This document shows, piece after piece, positions 15,281 to 23,820 of a DNA stretch of 64,000 bases. The DNA comes from Lachnocurva sp029100405. Lineage in GTDB: Bacteria > Bacillota > Clostridia > Lachnospirales > Lachnospiraceae. The first letter of the stretch is position 1, and every line of letters begins with the position of its first letter. The stretch is from positions 10,053 to 74,052 of the forward strand of contig JBJYZC010000015.1 in assembly GCA_046263755.1 (NCBI GenBank). Reading direction: 5' to 3'. The translations under genes and the position numbers were made by a program. The notes beneath the pieces are model-generated. The model did not search any database. It had not been told where the DNA came from and saw nothing but the letters and a program-made list of their open reading frames with translations.

Positions 15281-16996
15281 TTACATTCTCTGTGCATGTG
15301 TCTTTTTCTTCATCTCATACATCCGTCGATCCGCCAGAGCACGGAGTTCTGCAAAGCCTTTGCTGCTATTGGAATAGTGGATCGCATGACCGTAAGAAAT
15401 AGAATAGGGGAAGTTAAAAACCATCTTATCGTTAACCTCTTGTATTTCTTTTGCCAGATTTTCTTCTGCTTTTTCAATCTCGTTCGGATCTGAAAGAACC
15501 ATTAGGAATTCATCACCGCCCCAGCGGCAGGCAAAGCCTCTTTCGTCCGGTACGGCCGTCGCAATGTTCATCGCGGCCGTTCGGATCAACTGATCACCGA
15601 CTTTATGGCCAAATTGGTCATTTGCCTCCTTCAGATGGTCGACGTCAAAGAAGATCAAGCCATAAGCACGATCCTGTTCCCGTTCAAAATCGTCCATCAT
15701 TTCTTCGCAGTAGGTCCGGTTGTAGATTCCTGTCAGGAGATCATGATAAGCCAGAAACTCTGTCTGCTCATCCCGGGCTTTCTGACTGGTGTAGTGAACA
15801 AAACGTAAGAATAGTGACATTGCCATACCGGCCAGGAAAGTATAAGCTGCCATGGAAGCGAAATCGATATTCTGCAAGGTAATAAATAATGTAGAACGCG
15901 GAAATAGATCTCGAAACATGATAACCGAAAGTGAAAAAAACAGAATCAGAATCGAGAAGAAGATTGTCTGTCTGTAAATTTGAACCTGCATATCCTTTGA
16001 TTTACTCCCCAGTATCAGCTCCCCTAGTATCGTAATGACGCAACTTATGGCAAGGAAGAAATATTCATAGTTCTCGCGATTTACAATCAGATTGTTGAAT
16101 TTAAAATGCAAGATCAGATTAATCATAGCATCTGCGACAAAAAAGGCTGCAAGCAGGCGATAAACCCCTACCAGTTTTCCGGTACTGATTTCTGCCAGCA
16201 AGAGAAACAGAGGTATCGGCATTAGAAGAATGGCAAAATATTCTGTTTGAGCACAAATTTTTTGATTTTGAATCATTACATAGAACATTCTCCGGCTCGA
16301 CAGCTGCCAGATAGACATTGCAAGGAGAAAGAGAGAAAGATTCATTGTCACCAGGCTCCCCTTCCTATCCTGGTTCACTCCTATCATACGCACCAGAGAA
16401 ATTGAAATGGCAAAAACCGAAACAAGCAGCAATGATCCATACAAAGCAAAATTCAGCCGGTTTCCAAGCAAAGGATATAGATGAGCCTCCCCTGCATTCA
16501 TCAGACGAAATTTTGTTATATGACTGGAGGAAAAGGCCTGAACTTGTTTCACTTCGATATGAATCATTGAGCCGAAGCAATAACGTGGAATAGGAGCTGA
16601 GATATATTCATCTCCCAACATTTCTCCTCTTTTATATTCTCTATCTCCATAGTTGTAAATCAAGCTGCCATCCGATCCGTAAATTCGAATCAGAGAATGA
16701 TACTGCCAGAAGCATAGTCTGTTCATCTGCAGTTGGTTCAATGCCTGCTTGGGAAGCTTGATGTAGAAGTCCAGCCGGTCTCCTTGATCCAAGGGTGGCA
16801 GATCCGACTTGGAGACCGAAATGGTCTCTTTCTGTCCCTTTGGGGTAGCATAGGCTGATATCTCTTTGAGGTCTACATAATCCGCTTTTCCAAAACCGCT
16901 GGCATGAATGAGGCCTTCAATCATGGAAAAAGCAAGGATAATAATAATAAACAGTCGAAGGAGCAGAAAAGCTGTTGATTCAGATTTTACTTTCAT
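15281..16996 (-). CDS. membrane-bound GGDEF diguanylate cyclase
   Basis: A 571-residue protein. One N-terminal membrane helix (residues 8-30) is followed by an extracytoplasmic domain to about 190, six to seven hydrophobic helices (about 190-405, 7TMR-DISM-like) and a GGDEF domain from HDLLTGIYNRTYCEEMM. The active loop CRWGGDEFLMV is intact, so c-di-GMP synthesis is predicted. The usual RxxD inhibitory site five residues upstream is absent. The ligand of the outer domain is unknown. GAGAGG precedes the ATG. Confidence 0.9.
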   Translation of the reverse strand: MKVKSESTAFLLLRLFIIIILAFSMIEGLIHASGFGKADYVDLKEISAYATPKGQKETISVSKSDLPPLDQGDRLDFYIKLPKQALNQLQMNRLCFWQYHSLIRIYGSDGSLIYNYGDREYKRGEMLGDEYISAPIPRYCFGSMIHIEVKQVQAFSSSHITKFRLMNAGEAHLYPLLGNRLNFALYGSLLLVSVFAISISLVRMIGVNQDRKGSLVTMNLSLFLLAMSIWQLSSRRMFYVMIQNQKICAQTEYFAILLMPIPLFLLLAEISTGKLVGVYRLLAAFFVADAMINLILHFKFNNLIVNRENYEYFFLAISCVITILGELILGSKSKDMQVQIYRQTIFFSILILFFSLSVIMFRDLFPRSTLFITLQNIDFASMAAYTFLAGMAMSLFLRFVHYTSQKARDEQTEFLAYHDLLTGIYNRTYCEEMMDDFEREQDRAYGLIFFDVDHLKEANDQFGHKVGDQLIRTAAMNIATAVPDERGFACRWGGDEFLMVLSDPNEIEKAEENLAKEIQEVNDKMVFNFPYSISYGHAIHYSNSSKGFAELRALADRRMYEMKKKTHAQRM

Positions 16997-17040
16997 ATAT
17001 CTATCGTTTCCTCTCAGCGAACCGGACTCCCCAGCCGGTT

Positions 17041-17068
17041 CTAAGAGCTGCTAAGTCTATTTAGCAGC
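17041..17068. promoter_or_regulatory. inverted repeat in the leader of the GGDEF gene
   Basis: GCTGCTAA (17047-17054) and TTAGCAGC (17061-17068), 6-nt loop, about 50 nt upstream of the GGDEF start. No U-tract follows, so an operator or a structured leader is more likely than a terminator. Confidence 0.4.
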
Positions 17069-17249
17069 AATGGTCGTTAGTGTCAGATAGAATTGTTAAC
17101 TAGTTGTATTTACGTTATCGGCGATACGAATTCAAAGGATATGTTGTGATTCGTTTTATTGTGACGCGCTTTCGCTCAAGTCCTTAAATCTTTCATAACT
17201 GATAAATTATAACACGGACATTTCTATTATTCATCATCCTTATGCAATT

Positions 17250-17267
17250 TTATAAGAATTCTTATAA
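17250..17267. promoter_or_regulatory. perfect 18-bp palindrome TTATAAGAATTCTTATAA
   Basis: An uninterrupted palindrome between the divergent GGDEF and mgtE genes. Its form and length are those of a dimeric-repressor site; the 7-bp arms loosely resemble PerR/Fur-type boxes. It lies about 190 bp before the mgtE upstream frame. Confidence 0.55.
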
Positions 17268-17296
17268 GATCCTGCTTTAATTTTTCATTGAAAGTC

Positions 17297-17390
17297 CCCC
17301 AAAAATGGTCTATTCTTATTTAGGTTGCATACCTCTTATTTTGTTTCTGATTTCTCGAAATGAAAGGTTCTGCAGCATTCATTTTTGGGG
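17297..17390 (+). other. possible structured mgtE leader closed by an 11-bp stem
   Basis: CCCCAAAAATG (17297-17307) and CATTTTTGGGG (17380-17390) are exact complements enclosing 72 nt. I do not recognise an M-box core here. It may be an unclassified Mg2+ leader or coincidence. Confidence 0.35.
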
Positions 17391-17435
17391 TTTCAACCTC
17401 TTACTACATTGATTTTAACAGAAGGAGGATCCACT

Positions 17436-17540
17436 ATGGACGGAGACAGTCACGGTCGAAGTAGACAACTGAACATGATCTGTATCGATTACCACACGAT
17501 CATTCCGTCTGTTGGTCATCCTGCTTTCATGTCCAGATAA
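17436..17540 (+). CDS. 34-codon upstream reading frame of mgtE
   Basis: ATG at 17436, TAA at 17538-17540, encoding MDGDSHGRSRQLNMICID and ending PAFMSR. It has the best ribosome site of the region (AGGAGG, 7 nt spacing), which argues that it is translated. It ends 80 nt before mgtE. Short leader peptides control Mg2+ transporter genes elsewhere (mgtL of Salmonella), but this one has no sequence kinship to mgtL that I can see. Confidence 0.5.
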   Translation: MDGDSHGRSRQLNMICIDYHTIIPSVGHPAFMSR

Positions 17541-17620
17541 ACGATCTAATCAGACCAGGTCTGTCTTCTTCAAATCGCCGCTGTCATACAGCAGGCACAG
17601 GATTTTGAAGGAGAATACCA

Positions 17621-18976
17621 ATGAACCAATTTCAGATTGATAAGTTAGAGGAGCTTCGCGCTCTTATTTCGCGTGCGGACCGCTCTGCGATCGCTGCCTT
17701 TCTCGAAGACTTCCAGCCCATCGACTTTGCCGAACTGGTCAGCGAACTGGATGACGAAGAGATCGCAGCTCTGACACCACTCCTAGACGATGATTCCCTG
17801 GCCTCCCTGATGGAGGAATCCGAGGATGATGACCGAATCCGTATTGCACGGACTCTCGATAATGCTCGTCTGCTTACTGCATTCGAATATATGCAGAAGG
17901 ATGATATCGTAGATATCTTAGGCGACTTCCCGATTGGACGCCGAAAAGAAGTCATGCGGAGCATGCGTTCTTCCGATCAGCAGATCATTACCCGTCTGCT
18001 GAAATATCCGGAAGATTCTGCCGGCGGTCTGATGACCACCGAATATATCGCCTTGCATGACAATCTCACAGCCGGTGAGGGTCTGCAGACCATCCGTAAA
18101 ATCGCTCCGAAAACCGAATTTATCGAAACGATTTATATTATCGACAATGCCCGGAAACTGATTGGAAGCGTCAGCCTGCGGCAGCTTCTGGCTGCACCAA
18201 AATCCACTCCGATTACCAGCCTGATGAATGACCAGGTCATTTCCGTCTCTCCGGAAACGGATCAGGAAGAAGCATCCCAACTGGTTTCCCGGTATGACCT
18301 GGACGCCATCCCGGTCGTCAGTAAGTCCAACCAGATCCTCGGTATTATCACCGTCGATGATGTGATCGATGTTATTATCGAAGAGTATGACGAGGATATG
18401 CTCCAGATGGGTGGTGTCAATGTTGAAGAAAGCATTGACTCTACCTGGAAAGAATCCCTTCGCATGCGTCTTCCCTGGCTTCTCATAAACCTTGCCACCG
18501 CCTTTCTGGCTTCCTTTGTCGTCAACATATTCCAAGGCACCATTGAGAAAGTCGTTGCACTGTCTGCTGTTATGACCATCATCAGCGGTATGGGCGGAAA
18601 TGCAGGGACACAGACCATGTCCATCCTGGTTCGAACTCTGGCCCAGGAAGAAATCGACTGGAAAGAAGCCATCCCCCATCTTTTCAAGGAGATTCTGGTC
18701 GGCATCCTGGATGGTGCTTCTTGTGGAGTGGTTACCGGTGTCGTGGTTTATTTCATGTATCATAATATCTTCCTCAGCCTCATTGTGATTCTTGCCATGA
18801 TTGGAAATCTGATCGTTTCTGCAGTCTTCGGTTTCCTTATTCCCTTGATCCTGAAGAAGTGCCATGCGGATCCGGCGGTTGCATCGTCGATCTTCGTCAC
18901 CACTGCGACAGACACTCTGGGATTCTTTATTTTCCTTGGACTGGCAAAAGCCTGCCTGCCCCTACTTGTAGGGTAA
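17621..18976 (+). CDS. mgtE: magnesium transporter MgtE
   Basis: A 451-residue Mg2+ channel/transporter. The acidic superhelical N domain covers about residues 1-130 (LDDEEIAALTPLLDD), followed by two CBS domains (about 135-260; TSLMNDQVISVSPETDQEEA, IPVVSKSNQILGIITVDDVIDVI) and a five-helix membrane domain from about 283. Family motif GNAGTQTMSILVR is near 326. AAGGAG lies before the ATG. The 3' end overlaps the opposing polymerase gene by 50 bp. Confidence 0.96.
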   Translation: MNQFQIDKLEELRALISRADRSAIAAFLEDFQPIDFAELVSELDDEEIAALTPLLDDDSLASLMEESEDDDRIRIARTLDNARLLTAFEYMQKDDIVDILGDFPIGRRKEVMRSMRSSDQQIITRLLKYPEDSAGGLMTTEYIALHDNLTAGEGLQTIRKIAPKTEFIETIYIIDNARKLIGSVSLRQLLAAPKSTPITSLMNDQVISVSPETDQEEASQLVSRYDLDAIPVVSKSNQILGIITVDDVIDVIIEEYDEDMLQMGGVNVEESIDSTWKESLRMRLPWLLINLATAFLASFVVNIFQGTIEKVVALSAVMTIISGMGGNAGTQTMSILVRTLAQEEIDWKEAIPHLFKEILVGILDGASCGVVTGVVVYFMYHNIFLSLIVILAMIGNLIVSAVFGFLIPLILKKCHADPAVASSIFVTTATDTLGFFIFLGLAKACLPLLVG

Positions 18977-20258
18977 GAGAATTTCCCCTCTCAAAATAAG
19001 AATGGGGATGAACCATATGGTCATCTGCCGTAGCATCCAGGGAGGAGAGATATCGATCTTCATACATGATGCCCCTTTGGATCGACTGATATCCATAACG
19101 TCTTCGGACACTGTCCACCATTTGGTCAGCCCGAAGACGTTTTTCACGTTTTTCAATGTCAATAAAAAAATTTAACTGCCTGGGAAGCCCCTCCTGAACC
19201 AGATCCCCAACACGGATTCCCATACTTCGAATCGGCTTATCCCAGTGATACAGTTCAGCGAAAATGCCTGCGGCAGCCTTCTCAATTTCTTCTGAAATAT
19301 TAGTAGGTTCTTCTAATCTTTTCTGGCGGTGACAGGTCTCCAAGCCATTGTCGCGGACATAGACTTCCACGACATATCCTTGAAAATGATGCTCTCTTAA
19401 ACGCTTGGCTATGCTTTCTGAAAGAAGATAGAGTACCAGCCTGACATCATCATTACAAGTCAGATCCCGGGGTGTTGTAGTGCTGTTTCCGATACTCTTC
19501 ACAGGAACGGCCTGTCCAAAGGGACTGACCTCCGTCTCATCCCGGCCCCGGGCAAAGACAGACAGGACAAGCCCCATCTTACCGAACCAGCTCTTCAGAA
19601 GCATCGGATCCTCCTCTGCCAATTCTCCTATGGTATGAATCCCAAAATTATGAAGTTTGTGTTCCGTCCGCCTGCCGACATAAAGAAGATTTCCTACCGG
19701 CTGCGGCCAGATCATGCTTTTATAATTCTCCTGATCAAAAACAGTAATGGCATCCGGTTTCTTGTAATCACTCCCCAATTTGGCATAGATCTTATTCCAC
19801 GAGACACCAATACTGACTGTGATACCAAGTTCCCTCCGAATTCGGCTGCTGATCTCTTCTGCAATCAGAAACCCGTTATGCATGGTCTTCGTTTGATCTC
19901 CGAGGATCTCACAGCAATGGGTGATGTCCACCCAGCATTCGTCCAGTCCAAAGCTCTCTACCCGATCCGAATATTCTCTATAGATCTCCCGGGCCATCTG
20001 AGAGAAGCGGATATAGAGATCCATACGAGGTGGCACAAAAATCACATCCGGGCAGTTCTGGCGGGCCTGCCACAAGGCCATTCCTGTTTTCACACCTCTT
20101 CTTTTGGCAATGTAATTTGCCGTCAGAACGATCCCATGCCTTGCCTCCGGATCTCCTCCAACAGCCAGGGGATGGCCCGCCAGCTCCGGATGATGGAGCA
20201 TCTCTACAGAAGCATAGAAGCAATTACAATCAATATGAAGAATGATCCGATCTGACAT
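18927..20258 (-). CDS. Y-family DNA polymerase (DinB/UmuC type)
   Basis: A 443-residue translesion polymerase. Catalytic carboxylates are in LHIDCNCFYASVE and ESFGLDECWVDIT (the usual SxDE is GLDE here). The helix-hairpin-helix thumb (FGIHTIGELAE) and little-finger domain follow. The ATG at 20258 has GGAG and overlaps the preceding gene by 29 bp, implying coupling. The C-terminal 45 residues lie in or near the overlap with mgtE. It diverges from an S24 repressor gene, consistent with damage-regulated expression. Confidence 0.9.
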   Translation of the reverse strand: MSDRIILHIDCNCFYASVEMLHHPELAGHPLAVGGDPEARHGIVLTANYIAKRRGVKTGMALWQARQNCPDVIFVPPRMDLYIRFSQMAREIYREYSDRVESFGLDECWVDITHCCEILGDQTKTMHNGFLIAEEISSRIRRELGITVSIGVSWNKIYAKLGSDYKKPDAITVFDQENYKSMIWPQPVGNLLYVGRRTEHKLHNFGIHTIGELAEEDPMLLKSWFGKMGLVLSVFARGRDETEVSPFGQAVPVKSIGNSTTTPRDLTCNDDVRLVLYLLSESIAKRLREHHFQGYVVEVYVRDNGLETCHRQKRLEEPTNISEEIEKAAAGIFAELYHWDKPIRSMGIRVGDLVQEGLPRQLNFFIDIEKREKRLRADQMVDSVRRRYGYQSIQRGIMYEDRYLSSLDATADDHMVHPHSYFERGNSLTLQVGAGRLLPVQGK

Positions 20259-20589
20259 ACTTGCGCTCCACAAACCATAAACCGTTCTCTTCATAAAAGA
20301 GAGAGATCTGCCGACCACCTACCATACACAAATAGCGGATCCCGGCCCCGCCGGCCTTCAGACTCGCCCTCCGGTCCATCCTTAAAATGCGATCGATCCG
20401 GTAATGCCGGCCATCCTCCCATATGATCATAAGGGGAGTCAGCTTTCCTTCCGTTGAGAAGTCTGCCTGAACTTCCACATATGCCTTATATGGATTCTCC
20501 GCCGTAAGCTCCGGCTGCTTCTCATACAGACTGACATCCCTCGGGCGGTCCGACCTCCCGGAATCATGATGGTAATCATATACTCCCAT
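20230..20589 (-). CDS. conserved protein coupled to the Y-family polymerase
   Basis: A 119-residue protein starting MGVYDYHHDSGRSDRPRD, with KAYVEVQADFSTEGKLTPLMI, then IWEDGRHYRIDRIL, GGAGIRYLCMVGGRQISLFYE and a Trp-Phe-Val-Glu end. The later part looks like a small beta-barrel seen in clostridial proteins encoded before dinB; the function is unknown. The ATG at 20589 is preferred (GAGGAG upstream). Its 3' end overlaps the polymerase start by 29 bp, so both are probably made together. Confidence 0.75.
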   Translation of the reverse strand: MGVYDYHHDSGRSDRPRDVSLYEKQPELTAENPYKAYVEVQADFSTEGKLTPLMIIWEDGRHYRIDRILRMDRRASLKAGGAGIRYLCMVGGRQISLFYEENGLWFVERKYVRSDHSSY

Positions 20590-20632
20590 GCCTTGTTTCT
20601 CCTCAACTTGAAATTCATTTCTTTGCAGTCTC

Positions 20633-20661
20633 ACTATAAATCCATTATGCATGGATGTAAA
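20633..20661 (-). promoter_or_regulatory. promoter of the polymerase pair with an inverted repeat in the spacer
   Basis: Minus strand TTTACA (20656-20661), 17-bp spacer, TATAGT (20633-20638). The spacer is almost wholly TCCAT-N5-ATGGA (20641-20655), an inverted repeat placed to block polymerase. It is a candidate operator for the divergent S24 regulator. Confidence 0.6.
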
Positions 20662-20702
20662 TGGACATTTATTTCTGATTTTCCATTTTTTGTAGATTTT
20701 AC

Positions 20703-20731
20703 TTGTCAACTCCTATTCGACATGATATGAT
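20703..20731 (+). promoter_or_regulatory. promoter of the S24 regulator gene
   Basis: Plus strand TTGTCA (20703-20708), 17-bp spacer, TATGAT (20726-20731), 50 nt before the ATG at 20781. Confidence 0.6.
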
Positions 20732-20780
20732 TGCATTACCAAATAACACACAGACAAGTTTCATCTAATCTGGAGGCTGT

Positions 20781-21581
20781 ATGGCTGAAGCGAATCTTCA
20801 CATTGAGAAGCGTAAACCAGCACGTGATCTGGGAACAATTATTGCCGCCTATCGTAAGAAATTACACCTGACACAGGCAGCACTTTCCCAAAGGCTGACC
20901 CTATATGATATCCATGTCAGTTCCAAGGCCATTTCCAATTGGGAAAAGGGGCTTACAGAGCCAAGCGCAACTACCTTCCTCTGCCTCTGCCGAATCCTTC
21001 GTATCCCGGATTTTCTGGAAGAATATTTTGGAGAGAACCCGGCAGACCCCATCTCTGCCCTGAACGACGAAGGGAAACTCTTAGCTATTTCCTATATCGA
21101 TCGTCTTCTCCATCCGATCAACTATAGTAAGAATGGATCTTCTGATTCGACTTCTCTGCCACCATCCACCGGGTTCTCTTCTGAGGGAGATCTGACGGCA
21201 AAGGCGTATCATCCGATGCGCCGGATCAAGCTATTCGATGCCAGAGTATCCGCCGGTACCGGGGACTTTCTGTCATCTGAGGACTACTCTTATATCGAAA
21301 TCGATGAAAGCCTCCACAGAGACTGTGACTTCGCTGTAACCATACACGGAGACAGCATGGAACCAGCCTTTCACGATCACGAAATGGTCTATATTCACCA
21401 GCAGAACACCCTGGAAGATGGGGAAATCGGAATATTTGCCTGGGAAAACAATGCCTACATCAAGAAGCTCCGGGAAGATTCGGAGGGATTGTTTCTGGTC
21501 TCTCTGAATCCTCACTATCAGCCGATCCGTGTGGATCCGGCCGATGATTCCTTTCGGATCTTCGGAAAGGTTTGCTTATGA
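20781..21581 (+). CDS. XRE-S24 (LexA-like) repressor
   Basis: A 266-residue regulator. The N-terminal HTH spans about residues 17-80 (IIAAYRKKLHLTQAALSQRL...AISNWEKG). After a linker, the C-terminal S24 domain has an Ala-Gly in ARVSAGTGDF as possible cleavage site, catalytic Ser in IHGDSMEPAF and catalytic Lys in NNAYIKKL. Such proteins self-cleave with RecA to release SOS-like or phage-like genes. Here the probable target is the divergent polymerase pair. GGAGG precedes the ATG. It is not the housekeeping LexA architecture. Confidence 0.88.
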   Translation: MAEANLHIEKRKPARDLGTIIAAYRKKLHLTQAALSQRLTLYDIHVSSKAISNWEKGLTEPSATTFLCLCRILRIPDFLEEYFGENPADPISALNDEGKLLAISYIDRLLHPINYSKNGSSDSTSLPPSTGFSSEGDLTAKAYHPMRRIKLFDARVSAGTGDFLSSEDYSYIEIDESLHRDCDFAVTIHGDSMEPAFHDHEMVYIHQQNTLEDGEIGIFAWENNAYIKKLREDSEGLFLVSLNPHYQPIRVDPADDSFRIFGKVCL

Positions 21582-21787
21582 TGACAAAGGACAAGAATCT
21601 CCTGCGTGTCTGTCGGGAAAATCTGCGTCTGACCCAGGAAGAAGTCGCGGAAGCAGTTCATGTTACGCCGAAATCTATTTACCGTTATGAGAATGGACTC
21701 GGATATCCGAATCTGGTCACAGCACTCCGTATCTCAGAGCTCTTTGGAAAATCCGTAAATGAGCTTTTTCCACGATCGATCCAGTAG
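21578..21787 (+). CDS. small XRE-family DNA-binding protein
   Basis: A 69-residue single HTH_3 domain: VCRENLRLTQEEVAEAVHVTPKSIYRYENG...LRISELFGKSVNELFP. It overlaps the S24 gene by 4 bp (ATGA), so the two are co-translated. It resembles small regulators that pair with a larger repressor. No separate target is visible. Confidence 0.85.
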   Translation: MMTKDKNLLRVCRENLRLTQEEVAEAVHVTPKSIYRYENGLGYPNLVTALRISELFGKSVNELFPRSIQ

Positions 21788-21803
21788 AAAGGAACTCAAT
21801 ATT

Positions 21804-22865
21804 ATGCCACAGGAAGAAAAGCACGTCCGCAGGCCTCATTACAGTGGCCGTTATCCCAAACGTTTTGAGGAAAAATACAAGGAAAGAAATCCGGAAAAGT
21901 ACCAGGATGAGATTCAGCATGTGATCGAAAAGGGAAATACTCCTGCCGGCATGCACATCCCGATCATGGTAGCAGAGACCTTGGAAAAGCTGCAGATTCA
22001 ACCCGGAATGAAGGGATTAGACTGTACACTCGGCTACGGTGGGCATACGACAGCCTTCCTTAAGGCCCTAAAAGGACAAGGGCACCTCATATCAACAGAC
22101 ATCGATCCGATTGAAATCAAGAAGACGACCGCACGGCTTCGTGGTCAGGGATTTGGCGAAGACCTCTGGACGCCTGTCCATGCAAGTTATGTTGAAATCG
22201 ATCGTCTGGCGAAAGAATATGGTCCCTTTGACTTCGTTATGGCTGACCTCGGCGTTTCTTCCATGCAGATCGATGACCCTTCCCGTGGTTTTTCCTGGAG
22301 GGCAGACGGTCCTTTGGACCTGCGTTTTGACCCGGAAAAAGGCGAGCCGGCTTCAGAACGTCTCCGCCAGCTGACACGCGAGGAACTAACCGAGCTTCTG
22401 TTTGAAAATTCGGATGAACCATATGCCAGAGAAATCGCTCAGGCAATTATCAAAACATATCGAAGTGCCAAAGAAATCAATACGACATTTGATCTGAGAA
22501 ATCTGATTGAAAAGACCCTTCTCTCCGTAAAAGAGGTAGGCACCCTTTCTCAAGAAGAGCAGAGGGAAATTGTGAAGAAATCCTGCGCCCGTGTTTTTCA
22601 GGCTCTTCGCATTGATGTAAATTCTGAATTTGAGACTTTAATGGAATTCATAAAAAAACTTCCTTACGCCCTGGCCCCCGGTGGAAGAGTCGTCATATTG
22701 ACCTTCCATTCCGGAGAAGACCGGATCGTAAAGAAGTTGTTAAAAGAGGAATTGCGAGAAGGATTATGGTCCGAGATTGCAGACTCTGTGATCCGCCCCG
22801 GCAAAGAGGAATGCTATCGCAATCCACGGGCACACTCCACGAAGCTTCGCTGGGCAATTCGCTGA
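21804..22865 (+). CDS. RsmH-like 16S rRNA m4C methyltransferase
   Basis: A 353-residue RsmH/MraW-family methyltransferase. SAM motif LDCTLGYGGHTTAFL is near residue 70. MADLGVSSMQIDDPSRGFS and the following DGPLDLRFD are diagnostic, and VVILTFHSGEDRIVK is near the end. Canonical RsmH lies in the mraZ-ftsL cluster, whereas this one sits after two regulators and carries about 48 basic, charged extra residues at the N-terminus. It is therefore likely a second paralogue. The ATG at 21804 follows GAAAGGAA. Confidence 0.85.
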   Translation: MPQEEKHVRRPHYSGRYPKRFEEKYKERNPEKYQDEIQHVIEKGNTPAGMHIPIMVAETLEKLQIQPGMKGLDCTLGYGGHTTAFLKALKGQGHLISTDIDPIEIKKTTARLRGQGFGEDLWTPVHASYVEIDRLAKEYGPFDFVMADLGVSSMQIDDPSRGFSWRADGPLDLRFDPEKGEPASERLRQLTREELTELLFENSDEPYAREIAQAIIKTYRSAKEINTTFDLRNLIEKTLLSVKEVGTLSQEEQREIVKKSCARVFQALRIDVNSEFETLMEFIKKLPYALAPGGRVVILTFHSGEDRIVKKLLKEELREGLWSEIADSVIRPGKEECYRNPRAHSTKLRWAIR

Positions 22866-22876
22866 CCGCTGACCAG

Positions 22877-23683
22877 TCATGCTTCGGATTCCATGTACTT
22901 TCCCTCGAAAGCGAAAGCATGGTCCAAGGGACCGCTGCCATGACCAAGATCTAACATTGCCGACAGAGCGCCGCTGATATAGTCCTTGGCTCGCTGCACA
23001 GACTCCTCCATATTGAAGCCCTTGGCCAGATTAGATGCAATGGCGCTGGATAGTGTGCAGCCTGTCCCATGGGTATTCGGGTTCGAAATTCTCTTCCCTC
23101 GGAACCAATGGAATTCACCATTCTGACAAAGCAGATCATTGGCATCATTGATTTTGTGACCGCCCTTCAGAAGAACCGCACAATGAAAGCGCCTGCTGAT
23201 CTCTCCTGCCGCCTTGACCATATCTCCTTCTGACTCAATGTTACAGCCGGAAAGGACTTCTGCTTCCGGAATATTTGGAGTCAGGATATCCGCCAAAGGT
23301 AACAGTTCCTTCTTTAATGTCGAAATGGCATCCTGACTGATCAGTCGGGCTCCACTTGTAGCAACCATAACCGGATCGATCACGATCCACTTAGGCTGGT
23401 AGAAACGAAGCCTTTCCGCGATGACCTGAATCAGGTCACTTTCCGAAACCATTCCTATTTTCACTGCATCCGGAAAGATATCCGTAAATACTTCGTCTAG
23501 CTCTTCCTTCAAAAATGCAGGACTTGCATTCATAATTGCTGTGACGCCGGTTGTATTCTGAGCAGTCATGGCAGTGATGGCTGACATGGCATAAACGCCA
23601 TTTGCCATCATTGTCTTGATATCTGCCTGGATGCCGGCGCCTCCGCTGGAATCAGATCCGGCGATCGTTAATGCTGTTCTCAT
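22877..23683 (-). CDS. thiD: hydroxymethylpyrimidine/phosphomethylpyrimidine kinase
   Basis: A 268-residue ribokinase-fold enzyme making HMP-PP for thiamine. N-terminus ALTIAGSDSSGGAGIQADIKTM, the middle IVIDPVMVATSGARLI, TPNIPEAEVLSG, and the catalytic end NTHGTGCTLSSAIASNLAKG with the general-base Cys/Gly motif. GGGAGG lies before the ATG. It is last of the thi operon. Confidence 0.95.
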   Translation of the reverse strand: MRTALTIAGSDSSGGAGIQADIKTMMANGVYAMSAITAMTAQNTTGVTAIMNASPAFLKEELDEVFTDIFPDAVKIGMVSESDLIQVIAERLRFYQPKWIVIDPVMVATSGARLISQDAISTLKKELLPLADILTPNIPEAEVLSGCNIESEGDMVKAAGEISRRFHCAVLLKGGHKINDANDLLCQNGEFHWFRGKRISNPNTHGTGCTLSSAIASNLAKGFNMEESVQRAKDYISGALSAMLDLGHGSGPLDHAFAFEGKYMESEA

Positions 23684-23719
23684 GATTGACCTCCCGTGAG
23701 ACAGATTAATTTTATATAC

Positions 23720-23752
23720 CGGCAGAAGGTGGTGCCCCCGGCCTGCCGGTTG
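23720..23752. other. hairpin between thiW and thiD
   Basis: ACCGGCAG (23720-23727) and CTGCCGGT (23745-23752) enclose a G/C-rich 17-nt loop. No clear U-tract follows on either strand; it may be a processing or attenuation stem within the operon. Confidence 0.4.
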
Positions 23753-23820
23753 TTGTTTACTATTTATTTTACAATATTACGAATGGCTCCCTTGCCAGTC
23801 TGCTTTCACAATTCGAATCA

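Noticed and set aside
17297..17540. M-box (ykoK) riboswitch before mgtE
   Set aside because: The characteristic conserved blocks were not found; only a long-range stem and an upstream frame are present.
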